Source of the DNA: a virus
DNA: 64,000 nt
Strand: one strand, 5' to 3'
IMG/VR virus record: IMGVR_UViG_3300031963_000066
Coordinates: 20,668-84,667 of that record
Part shown: positions 45,401 through 52,178 of the stretch, piece after piece
Layout: the number at the start of each line of letters is the position of its first letter
How positions within the stretch are numbered: the stretch's first letter is position 1
The notes under the pieces: model-generated
What the model saw: the letters and a program-made list of their open reading frames with translations, nothing else
What the model was told of the DNA's origin: nothing
The model's database searches: none
Translations under genes and position numbers: made by a program

Positions 45401-45838
45401 TGAATTCACATCATAGATAATATCGTTGTCAGTGAATCTTGTACCTGATTTGTATACAACAATCAATGTTGGTGGATCACCTTCACCTGCGGTGCCTGTT
45501 GGTTGTGCTACAGCAACAACTTTAGCTCTAATTGTTCCAGTTGCATTAGTTAACAATAAACCACTGAAATCGGAAATATCAATTGTTGCACCATTATATG
45601 TGGTTTGTAATTTGATGTAGTAACAATTGAAATTGGTGGTAATTTGACCACCAGTTACGGGAGAATTTTCTTTGAAAATGTTATTGGCAAACTTAGTAAT
45701 CTGATCCTGTAGGATCGTTTGTGCCTGTGTTAATTCTCTGGCCTGTACTGCCTTACCTGGTTTGAATAAAATTCGATGAAAGTTTTTTGTATCATCGAAA
45801 TCATCATAGTAAGGATCAACGTTAAAATTTAGAGCCAT
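39413..45838 (-). CDS. Giant DUF4815-type baseplate/virion structural protein
   Basis: This 2141-residue protein opens with the DUF4815 signature 'NVDPYYDDFDDTKNFHRILFKPGKAVQARELTQAQTILQDQITKFANNIFKENSPV' and 'GVFYVLGNFVQIE'. Such proteins occur as large virion subunits near the baseplate wedge genes of marine T4-like phages. Many beta-rich segments follow ('FTITSGTNAGETRTI' and 'SGANPGQSAVISDYDG' types repeated). A central helical region is 'RRYTMADIAGLDTRINRVEYYTSLNSLEQNA'. Near the C-terminus there is a GxGY beta module (39860-40110) shared with gp6, gp7 and gp8. There is no counterpart of this size in T4; gp9/gp10/gp11-type roles (fibre attachment) could be combined here. Confidence 0.85.
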   Translation of the reverse strand: MALNFNVDPYYDDFDDTKNFHRILFKPGKAVQARELTQAQTILQDQITKFANNIFKENSPVTGGQITTNFNCYYIKLQTTYNGATIDISDFSGLLLTNATGTIRAKVVAVAQPTGTAGEGDPPTLIVVYKSGTRFTDNDIIYDVNSNKACQAVTNNSTGESSVVSIAKGVFYVLGNFVQIEPTTIVLSKYDSTPSRRVGLEITETIYDYANDASLLDPAVGASNYQAPGADRYVISLELTSKPLYFGDDQFFIELLRVEDGNVFKMVDGSVYAAIDDYFAKRDYETNGDYIVNDFSITPKVDPDDEDKYIMGVGKGLAYVHGYRVENPSPVNISSNRARATSLKNNDTTVINYGSYFIVSNVHGANSKTFEVTTANTIDFHCVSTDSVHTANTTTYNSTLVARGYIRGLDYQSAPTANANTHIFKAMVYDLQNQALTGTLVSASSTTVVLPGTNGQTSSFNDAYVGVDISITSGTNAGETRTITAYVGSTRTATVNRSWSVTPDNTSTFVMNFNTADAESMLQVNNSNYTVYGSAKIDDTGKQNGIASGDAIFENPNKPELLFPIGLPFVSDITDAIYTSFIEIRGVPFGVAGSTLSATVDLSSYNDKISHIGTAGQALSADLVRENFTIIVTNAQSNSKFAAGDIVNWSVSPRAISMNGDLSVATLTTTTADLTAFTATIIFKVDVPVATDSGFVLKIKNLVTAANATVVTNGTQVNTYTFVDDGVSSSGQVYIQAAGVAAPGTKQSLYLSDVKRIVKIIDTKASGTLPLTTMYNNSTYDVTNNYVFDNGQRDGYYDHASITLKPGAPKPAGNLLVYLDYYKHSGGDGYFSQTSYTNSDSPENYREIPDYTSKNGTTYSLRDCLDFRPSRQNAQTDFVFRYSNPSDTRVGILLPVDSTSFICDYEHYLGRKDKLVLTKDRSLQIVEGSPSINPILPNEPDSSLTIANITHNPYTGYVTTESPVGKLPDLSIEKVQHRRYTMADIAGLDTRINRVEYYTSLNSLEQNANSLQISDAYGLNRFKNGIMVDDFSSFSASDSGVTDFNANINRRTRQLTAGQNVKNFPLKNLAMVYNMNSPTSSSISALNFNVSRDGSVNYFTLPYTTSIIVSQKLASRTTNVNPFNTPFSKGSLSLSPNMDNWVDTTYSPALLVVDPSLQIYQRGNVNNTLSFGDWQTVPGTSATSLQSQTSSPWATVSNSVGWTGGSTGLQQTTIQNSTLSSTYLTKFKEQQTNILGPYNKIDNTYSLNNGYINDISILPWIKPQQIMIKASNLLIKTKLYAFFDNVSVDSYVRRLNTIEVASVTGTFKAGDIIGYYSAGTFTPTGKVEGVYNYTDTTKIRLYVSNDFKTTTYNNGLALQNGFFNASGVYQSSTASGSVVATQFSNSSEHYSGTLKDSTSLTSIQLSPLASSVNDFYNGLTIYITSGANPGQSAVISDYDGSTKVATLATPIVVSSVVGLPDKETYSIGSTTGSIESNERGDFFGVFTVPANTFHTGQKVFRLDNRINNNVGTVTTYAEGTFYAEGLQINRQTIDFGASPSGAKDTFKQTLYKDSSYTTNTSEVQTRRIITDLQPPPPWTGDPVAQTFQIDPTNFPNGAFLSSIRVFFASKPTSTNDGSPITLSIVGTLNGYPNGVTLDHSVVTLDPTKVKVSSTPQHLDSTTYTEFTFTSPVYIQSGVLYAFIVKSLSNEYTLWTASNNEEALPSTVKNLSTDPYPSSITKISAAHYVGGLFLSQNSQTWEADQNQSVMFTIDRCVFNTSVTPSIRMVVPKKLPQRTLVDSEIDFYKNANTMTDLISTTSNSNILVDAFNISTTDFVPSSTSINYTYDATLQGGTSAGQVAINPGKFGTTMYEHIYLDDNQRQRVLVANSETSFSLYGQLSSQDNAVSPVISDAGTTVFTVQYNINNCELSNSLISIVSQGNSYATGNTTVSISAPTGANAVQAYASPVIEAGKITSIYLTTPGSGYIETPTVSIDVSGGSAAGASAIITGETSKNGGPATTRYVTKKVVLEAGFDSGDLNVYLSAYRPAKTDIQVYYKILNRNDTQSFADGSWILMTKTKNSNTLYSKFRGDLHEYTFAPGSLGTEQGYVSYTSTNGQTYNSFNQFAIKIVLLTTDTTIVPHLTDMRCIALPSNINSSIG

Positions 45839-45847
45839 TTTTTTCCC

Positions 45848-47215
45848 TTAGAAACCTAATACAAATTTGAGTTGTTCTATTCCGTCATCACTTCTCTGAA
45901 CACTTGATCTATTTTCAATATATGCCAAATATCCAGAATGTATTGCAAAATTTGGAAGACTATATGACAATACAGTCCTTGTTGATGTGGTTGTTTGACC
46001 GAAAATAGGACTATTAATTACTGGAACACCTTTTGTATTTATTAGCTTTATTAGATTGGTAGAAAGATTAAAGTATAAAACTGTTGCAGTAAATGTTGGA
46101 TTGTTAACTGGACCTTGATAAACAATCTCATCCATTTGGAATCCAATGTCTGAACCTGCCGCCACAACGATATCTGTTGTTGTACTATATGCAACACCAT
46201 TTGCATATACAGGATTATACTGTTTGGTTGTTGGATAAATTATGATACCTAGTTGGTGGAAATCAATGTCTGTTGGTAATAGTCCATTTTCTGTACCTTC
46301 AAACTCACAAGTCAACATCACATGGTCACAACCTAACTCAGAAACCGGATCAAACCCATGCCCACCAACAGGTGAAGTTGATGCACCTAATGCACAACCT
46401 TCACCGATGCCGGATTCCACTACAGCGTTCACATAAGAATAGTTACTACCTGGATTGGTAACAATAACATCATGGATAACTCCGTTCTGTACATTTGCTG
46501 TAGCAGCCGCACCAGTTCCATCACCAGTGATTACTATATTTACAACAGAATTTCCTGGATCATATCCTGAACCACTTTCAACCACATTAATAACATCTAT
46601 GCTACCAACACCGGCAGATGTAATTAGAGGGTTTGGTGTGTTTGTACCTATAGCCACTGGCATCCATTCTCTGTCCATAAACTTGAGTTTTAGACCAGTA
46701 TCAATGGTATACATGAATTTCCATTTGTAACCATCTTGACCCTGGAACATTTTGTTTGCAGTGTATGTGCCCGGTTCAAAATAAGGCTCTTCTGTTGATG
46801 GTTGGTCGTTATTGTTCCATAAACATTTAAAAACTTGGTCGTATTTATTTTTTACATAAAAAACCTGAATGATATAACCATTTGCATCTTTTTCGAGCAT
46901 ATCAACTTCATCTTGGAAATAATTATACATTACTCCTGAAGTCCAATCTACACGTTGTATGACTGGTGATATATCATTAGTCTTTATCTGTTTCACAATA
47001 AACATATTCTTGTACACCTGCTTGATTGATTTCAAGTCGGTTGCAGGAACAGGTGGGTTTACATCATCATTCCAGGGCAGTGGTTTTGCCAGAAAACAAT
47101 AGAACACATTGATTGGCTCTGTCAAATACGGTGGTACCACAGCCACCGGTGCATAATACATCAACCCTATCTGGGAAACTTTTGAACCGTTTGTGAGAAT
47201 ATTTTTATTTGCCAT
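45848..47215 (-). CDS. gp8: gp8 baseplate wedge protein
   Basis: This 455-residue protein belongs to the T4 gp8 family, which links wedge parts in the baseplate. Family marks: 'FYCFLAKPLPWNDDVNPPVPATD', 'MFIVKQIKTNDISPVIQRVDWTSGVMYNYFQD', 'QVFKCLWNNNDQPSTEEP', 'QDGYKWKFMYTIDTGLKLKF...WMPV'. T4 gp8 is 334 residues; the excess is largely a GxGY beta module at residues about 203-285 ('VVESGSGYDPG', 'GDGTGAAATANV', 'VTNPGSNYS'). No ribosome site is evident before the ATG, which sits just behind an AATAAATA box. Confidence 0.92.
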   Translation of the reverse strand: MANKNILTNGSKVSQIGLMYYAPVAVVPPYLTEPINVFYCFLAKPLPWNDDVNPPVPATDLKSIKQVYKNMFIVKQIKTNDISPVIQRVDWTSGVMYNYFQDEVDMLEKDANGYIIQVFYVKNKYDQVFKCLWNNNDQPSTEEPYFEPGTYTANKMFQGQDGYKWKFMYTIDTGLKLKFMDREWMPVAIGTNTPNPLITSAGVGSIDVINVVESGSGYDPGNSVVNIVITGDGTGAAATANVQNGVIHDVIVTNPGSNYSYVNAVVESGIGEGCALGASTSPVGGHGFDPVSELGCDHVMLTCEFEGTENGLLPTDIDFHQLGIIIYPTTKQYNPVYANGVAYSTTTDIVVAAGSDIGFQMDEIVYQGPVNNPTFTATVLYFNLSTNLIKLINTKGVPVINSPIFGQTTTSTRTVLSYSLPNFAIHSGYLAYIENRSSVQRSDDGIEQLKFVLGF

Positions 47216-47222
47216 AGTATTT

Positions 47223-47230
47223 TATTTATT
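47223..47230 (-). promoter_or_regulatory. Late-promoter-like box (AATAAATA) before gp8
   Basis: AATAAATA on the minus strand, overlapping the stop of the fibre-like gene and only 8 bases before the gp8 ATG. That is too close to provide a normal leader, so promoter activity is doubtful, or the transcript is nearly leaderless. Confidence 0.25.
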
Positions 47231-49037
47231 ACTGATATGTGACTGCAACATAAGTATTTGCAAGATCATTATTAAAACTGAAGTATCTTAAATAGGTTGT
47301 TTTTGTTGCACCTAAATTGAAATCAATTGCACCAATTGTAGAATTTATTGCTGTGCATCCATGTGTAATTATTCTTTGTTGTCCTGATGTGTTGGTAATA
47401 ATCAAATCAACAAATTTTCCTGGTACAAAAGAACTTAAAGTCACTGTTAAATCGTCCGCAATATTTGCTTTCACCATACCGGAATTGGAAAAGGTGATTG
47501 TGATTGCTGTTTGTAAACTTGAAAATATATTTGGTGTTCTTATTGTATTGGCTGCATACAGTGGTCCCGTTACTGTTAATGTACCCGGTACTGTTAAATT
47601 TGCATCAACTACAATTGTTGATGTATTTTGTAATGCACTTGCTGCATTTGTGAAGGCTGCTTGTGCAATCGGTTCAATAATATCTAAACGACCTGCTTGT
47701 GTGGCAGCCAAAGATTGTGCAGAATTGGCTTTTGTGAATGCACCGTTGGCATACAACGATGCAGAGTTGGCTGCACCAAACGCACCGTTAGCGTATAGAC
47801 CACCAGAATTGGCTGTTGTGTATGCATTGTTGGAATTTATGAATGCACCGTTTGCAAATACACCAGCAGAATTAGCTGAACCAAACGCACCGTTGGCATA
47901 TAATGCAGCTGAGGTTGCCACATTTGCTGCTGTAAATGCACCATTCGCATACAACGATGCAGAATTTGCGGCACCAAATGCTGCATTAGCATAAACACCT
48001 ACTGTATTGGATGAATTAAATGCAGCATTTGCCTGTGGCCATACTTGGTTATTAGATTGATTAAAGACTGTATTAGCTTGTATGAATGCTGCATTGGCAT
48101 ACAATGAACCAGAATTTGCGGTACCAAACGCAGCATTCGCCTGTGGCCATACTTGGTTATTTGAACGACTGAATACTGCATTTGCTTGTATGAATGCACC
48201 GTTGGCATATAATGATGCAGAATTGGCTGCACCAAATCCACTGTTTGCATAAGAACTGGCTGAATTAGATGCTTCAAAAGCACCGTTAGCATATAGACTT
48301 GCGGAATTAGATGCTTCAAAAGCACCGTTAGCATATAGACTTGCGGAATTAGATGCAGCAAAAGCACCGTTAGCATACAGAGCAGCTGAGTTTGCTACAC
48401 CAAAACTAGAATTTGCTCTCACAAATGCACTGTTTGCAAATGGACCAGTTGATTCTGTGGAAGTATTCTGTGATGAACCATCTGCAAACTTCAATGGTTT
48501 TGCAACCAAGTTCACACCATCTGTTGATATCTTTACTTGAACTTTGTTTGACTCTGGACCACCTGCGATGATATTGACTGTTCTACCTGCGGTTGTTGTA
48601 CCTATGATTAGGTTACCACCAGTGCCTGTAGCAGTGTTACCTTGTACATACAAGTAACCATCTAGTGGCAATACAGAAGTGTATGTTGCATCTGTATCGG
48701 TTGAACCTGCCAAACCCAAATCAATATAGTTTCTTTCATCTGTACCTGTGTCAGCAGTAATAACATAGTCAGCCGAGCCGTCAGATGTTCTATTCTGTAA
48801 GTTTGTTTGTAGATATGATGAACTGTTACCAATAAACTGTGCAATAACATTTGGAAGAATGATTGCGTTGTTACCAACATTCAGTGCTGTATTAGAATAT
48901 AAACTTTCGGCCAAAGTTCTAGCAGTGAATTTACTGGTGACACTGGTTGAATTATCAATACCAACCAAGATTGTATTGGATGTGTTACTATCTAAGTGTG
49001 TTAGATTTGGTAATTGCGAAATTTTTACTGTTGACAT
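47229..49037 (-). CDS. Repeat fibre-like protein between gp7 and gp8
   Basis: This 602-residue protein starts with 'VKISQLPNLTHLDSNTSNTILVGIDNSTSVTSKFTARTLAESLY', a start module typical of baseplate-attached phage proteins. A beta module follows ('RNYIDLGLAGSTDTDATYTSVLPLDGYLYVQGN.....GNLIIGT'). Residues about 195-470 are Ala/Asn 14-residue shaft repeats. The C-terminal beta domain ('AITITFSNSGMVKANIADDLTVTLSSFVPGKFVDLIITNTSGQQRIITHGC') is seen in other aquatic phage fibres. T4 has no gene between 7 and 8, so this is an accessory insertion; it may be a short fibre mounted on the wedge. It has a GGGG ribosome site. Confidence 0.75.
   Translation of the reverse strand: MSTVKISQLPNLTHLDSNTSNTILVGIDNSTSVTSKFTARTLAESLYSNTALNVGNNAIILPNVIAQFIGNSSSYLQTNLQNRTSDGSADYVITADTGTDERNYIDLGLAGSTDTDATYTSVLPLDGYLYVQGNTATGTGGNLIIGTTTAGRTVNIIAGGPESNKVQVKISTDGVNLVAKPLKFADGSSQNTSTESTGPFANSAFVRANSSFGVANSAALYANGAFAASNSASLYANGAFEASNSASLYANGAFEASNSASSYANSGFGAANSASLYANGAFIQANAVFSRSNNQVWPQANAAFGTANSGSLYANAAFIQANTVFNQSNNQVWPQANAAFNSSNTVGVYANAAFGAANSASLYANGAFTAANVATSAALYANGAFGSANSAGVFANGAFINSNNAYTTANSGGLYANGAFGAANSASLYANGAFTKANSAQSLAATQAGRLDIIEPIAQAAFTNAASALQNTSTIVVDANLTVPGTLTVTGPLYAANTIRTPNIFSSLQTAITITFSNSGMVKANIADDLTVTLSSFVPGKFVDLIITNTSGQQRIITHGCTAINSTIGAIDFNLGATKTTYLRYFSFNNDLANTYVAVTYQ
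48267..48350 (-). repeat. Perfect 42-bp tandem duplication in the gp7-gp8 fibre gene
   Basis: Bases 48267-48308 and 48309-48350 are identical, and a third, slightly diverged copy follows. Each unit encodes one 14-residue shaft repeat (ASLYANGAFEASNS type). This is a recent in-frame expansion. Confidence 0.9.
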
Positions 49038-49040
49038 TGT

Positions 49041-52000
49041 TTACCCCAATAGGATTGTTCTATCATCTTCTGTTGTTAATGTAATACCATCTTCTGTGGC
49101 AATCTCTGGTATATATTGTAACCCAATTGGGCCAAATATCTTAATTTGATTTGATGAAATTGTACTATTTGCAATGAAGTTTCTTTTAACTGAAAGTAAA
49201 GTATTTTCATTAGATGATAAGTTGGTTGTTAAAACAATCTGATCGTCCGAATAGTTTACTGATTTAACCGTGTATATATTGTTGTTTACTTTGATGGAGT
49301 CACCAGTATAAACAATATCTTTTAATGGATAACTTGTGTTACTATAAACACCATTGTTCTCATAATCAAATTGGCCAGTGAGTGATGTAATATTTAGTGT
49401 GTTGGTGCCAGAGGTGCCAGTAACAACTGCCACATTTCCAAATGTTAACCAAACATTACTTGCAATTGTAATTGAATCTTGTGCATCGTTCACATCAACA
49501 ACCAAAGACTTAATGTTGACACCACGATCATTCTTAATTTCAATCGTACTTACATTTGGAAATATAAATTCTTCCAGATTTGAACCAAGTTTATTGTTAA
49601 ATTTAATTACATTGTTACTCTTGTTGGTGAAACTGGTTGTGATACTCAGTGCATCAGAAGTGTGTTCACCCAAATAGTAAGCTAATGGTTCACCACCATA
49701 TAAACCTTGTTGTGAATGGTGAAAAAGGTTGTTGTTCGATTTCAATGCATAACGACCAATTACATTTGTTCCGGTTGGATGTAATAGGTTCAACAATACT
49801 TCTCTGTATTTTGCAATTTCTTTTTCAAGTGTAATCTGATATGTGAAATTGTTGTACTTGGTACTCTGCAACACATCATAAGAACTTGGTTGCCCTTGTG
49901 TTGTTAAATACTGGCCTTCACCAATCACAAGACCATTCAAGAATGTTGCGTTAGCCTTTGCGGATCCATCACCAAATGTTATCACACCAAACTTATCATA
50001 AGTTCTGGTGTACACTGTTTGGTTGCCAACTGCATCAAAATAATTATATGTCTGTACAAATTGTGGAAATGCAGAGTTTGCCATCGGCAGACTGATGTAC
50101 TTACCATCAATCACCAAAGGTAGTTTTGGATTTGGTTTTGAATCGTAATTGTAAACCCTCAAATTGTATAATGACAATTGTGAGTTCGCATCAGCAGACA
50201 ACAATGAAACTGAATTGACTCTTGCTGTGTATGAAGCAAGATTGATTGTTGGACCTTGATAGATTACATCATCTTTTTGTGGCAAGTTTTCAATTGCAAC
50301 ATTAGATACCACAATATCTTGTATTCGTATTGACACATTAGGTTTGAATTCATAATCTTCACCGTAATTTTCAATTGAGATTGTTGTTACTGAACCTGCT
50401 CTGTCTACGACTGGAGAGAAAGTTGCGCCTGTTCCTAGAATACCTGGAATAAACAAACTTGCACCGGTCGCTGATGGGTTTGCAGATGTTACCGACAAAC
50501 TAGGTAAATAATCATTCGTATATCCCATTCCGCCTAATGGCCATTTTGGATATGTACGATACTGTGGATCAATAAAAAAATCTACTGCTGTAATTGCTCC
50601 AGTTCCATTCACACCTGTTACATTTGCATAAGGACCTTGGCCACGACCACCATTAAAAACAATTCTATCGTTCACTTGATAACCAGAACCACCGTTACTG
50701 ATTTGAACTGGACCTAATATACCAAGCGATTCTAGTGAAGAATTAACAGAAAATTCATCAAAGGAATCTTCTGTTCTATATGTAGACAATGCGGTTATTT
50801 CTGGTATCTTAGTTATTCCACCACCACCATTGTCAACAAAAATGGAAGATATAGGAAATGTTGTTAGTGAACCAAAAGTAAATGCATTTGCAAGAGTTGT
50901 ATCTTTAGTAGATGTTCCAACATTAGCAAAGAAGAAATTTGCATTACTTAATCTGATCTCTTTCTTAAAACCAATAACATCCATTGGTATGAAAGCCACA
51001 TTGGCTCTTGCGTTGCCTACTGCCGTGGCAGTTTGTATATTTGCACCAGAGGCTTGTACATTTGAAGAAAATACTTGTGCAGTTATGCCAACAATAGCTT
51101 GTGCATTTACTGTTTGAGTATATCTAATATTTGTTATAGTACCTTGTGCATCAACTTCAGAAACATATGCAAAAGTGGATTCTTCATACACAACTGAATC
51201 GTTAATTCTATAACCTGTACCACCGTTAATTATTTTAAATGATGGAGGTAAATATGGAGATATAGATGCAACGTTTGCTCTTGCACCACTTATAGCCGAA
51301 TCTTCAATTATAATAATAGTGTTTGGTTTTAATGAGTAACCATAACCACCATCAACCACATTGATACGCTGAATAGAACCTTTGGTAATTTCACCAACCT
51401 TTGCTGTTGCACCAACTGGATTTGCAACGTTTGCATTTAGGCCACCATAAACAACAACTGGATCACCAGGTTGATATGTTAAACCACGGCTTGTTGGATT
51501 AACTCTTATCTGGCTAATTTGACCAACAATTTTTGCACGAAGTATATTACCACCAAATAAAACATCCTGGTTGTTTGAATCTACAATCCTAACAGTCTCA
51601 CCAGAGTTAAATAGTCTTTCAATGTTTGATATGAATATTTCGGTTTTGTTTCCAACCAATACAGCAGCTTCAATTGTTGCAATAGATTTTGAAACTTCAC
51701 CAAAAATTCTATAGTTTTTTGTCTGTAAGAAATATGGATTGGCCGATAATAATTTTAAACTCTTTGCGATGTACCATGTGCCACCAGATGCTTTGAACAC
51801 CGAGTCTTTGGTATTGAATATTTCAACATCTGTGTTGTAGAGTACACGGAAAAGAAATTCATACGATGCTGGTGTACCTTTACTTTGGTACAACTGTCTT
51901 GCAACTTTTACAGCTTGTTCTTGACTTACTAAAGATTCTCTTGGAAAGAAGGGTAAGAATTCGTTGTTGAAATAATCTATGAATTCTTCCGTTGTTGCAT

Positions 52001-52178
52001 CAACATCTTTGTAATTCAATAAGTTTTTAGACCTATCCGTTACCTTACCAGTTGTTTCCATCCATTCGTAGTATGCCTTTAAGAATAGATTGAAGTTGGC
52101 ATAATCAGGATTATCCCGAACATACTCAGGTAACTGAGATAAAACCAGATTGGATGTTTTTTGATTATTGTCTATCAT
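49041..52178 (-). CDS. gp7: gp7 baseplate wedge initiator
   Basis: This 1045-residue protein, encoded between gp6 and gp8, has the position and size of T4 gp7 (1032 residues). gp7 organises wedge assembly and spans several domains of the wedge. The helical N-terminus ('LPEYVRDNPDYANFNLFLKAYYEWMETTG', 'EFIDYFNNEFLPFFPRESLVSQEQAVKVARQLYQSKGTPASYEFLFRVLYN') is typical of gp7 in aquatic T4-like phages. The middle (50330-51480) has several GxGY beta modules ('GGTGYRINDSVVY', 'GGSGYQVNDRIVFNGG'). The ATG overlaps the gp6 stop by 4 bases (ATGA). The call relies on synteny and size more than on motif identity. Confidence 0.82.
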   Translation of the reverse strand: MIDNNQKTSNLVLSQLPEYVRDNPDYANFNLFLKAYYEWMETTGKVTDRSKNLLNYKDVDATTEEFIDYFNNEFLPFFPRESLVSQEQAVKVARQLYQSKGTPASYEFLFRVLYNTDVEIFNTKDSVFKASGGTWYIAKSLKLLSANPYFLQTKNYRIFGEVSKSIATIEAAVLVGNKTEIFISNIERLFNSGETVRIVDSNNQDVLFGGNILRAKIVGQISQIRVNPTSRGLTYQPGDPVVVYGGLNANVANPVGATAKVGEITKGSIQRINVVDGGYGYSLKPNTIIIIEDSAISGARANVASISPYLPPSFKIINGGTGYRINDSVVYEESTFAYVSEVDAQGTITNIRYTQTVNAQAIVGITAQVFSSNVQASGANIQTATAVGNARANVAFIPMDVIGFKKEIRLSNANFFFANVGTSTKDTTLANAFTFGSLTTFPISSIFVDNGGGGITKIPEITALSTYRTEDSFDEFSVNSSLESLGILGPVQISNGGSGYQVNDRIVFNGGRGQGPYANVTGVNGTGAITAVDFFIDPQYRTYPKWPLGGMGYTNDYLPSLSVTSANPSATGASLFIPGILGTGATFSPVVDRAGSVTTISIENYGEDYEFKPNVSIRIQDIVVSNVAIENLPQKDDVIYQGPTINLASYTARVNSVSLLSADANSQLSLYNLRVYNYDSKPNPKLPLVIDGKYISLPMANSAFPQFVQTYNYFDAVGNQTVYTRTYDKFGVITFGDGSAKANATFLNGLVIGEGQYLTTQGQPSSYDVLQSTKYNNFTYQITLEKEIAKYREVLLNLLHPTGTNVIGRYALKSNNNLFHHSQQGLYGGEPLAYYLGEHTSDALSITTSFTNKSNNVIKFNNKLGSNLEEFIFPNVSTIEIKNDRGVNIKSLVVDVNDAQDSITIASNVWLTFGNVAVVTGTSGTNTLNITSLTGQFDYENNGVYSNTSYPLKDIVYTGDSIKVNNNIYTVKSVNYSDDQIVLTTNLSSNENTLLSVKRNFIANSTISSNQIKIFGPIGLQYIPEIATEDGITLTTEDDRTILLG

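Noticed and set aside
47317-47994. 225-codon plus-strand frame within the gp7-gp8 fibre gene
   Set aside because: It is the antisense of the Ala/Asn repeats and has no promoter, ribosome site or recognisable domain.
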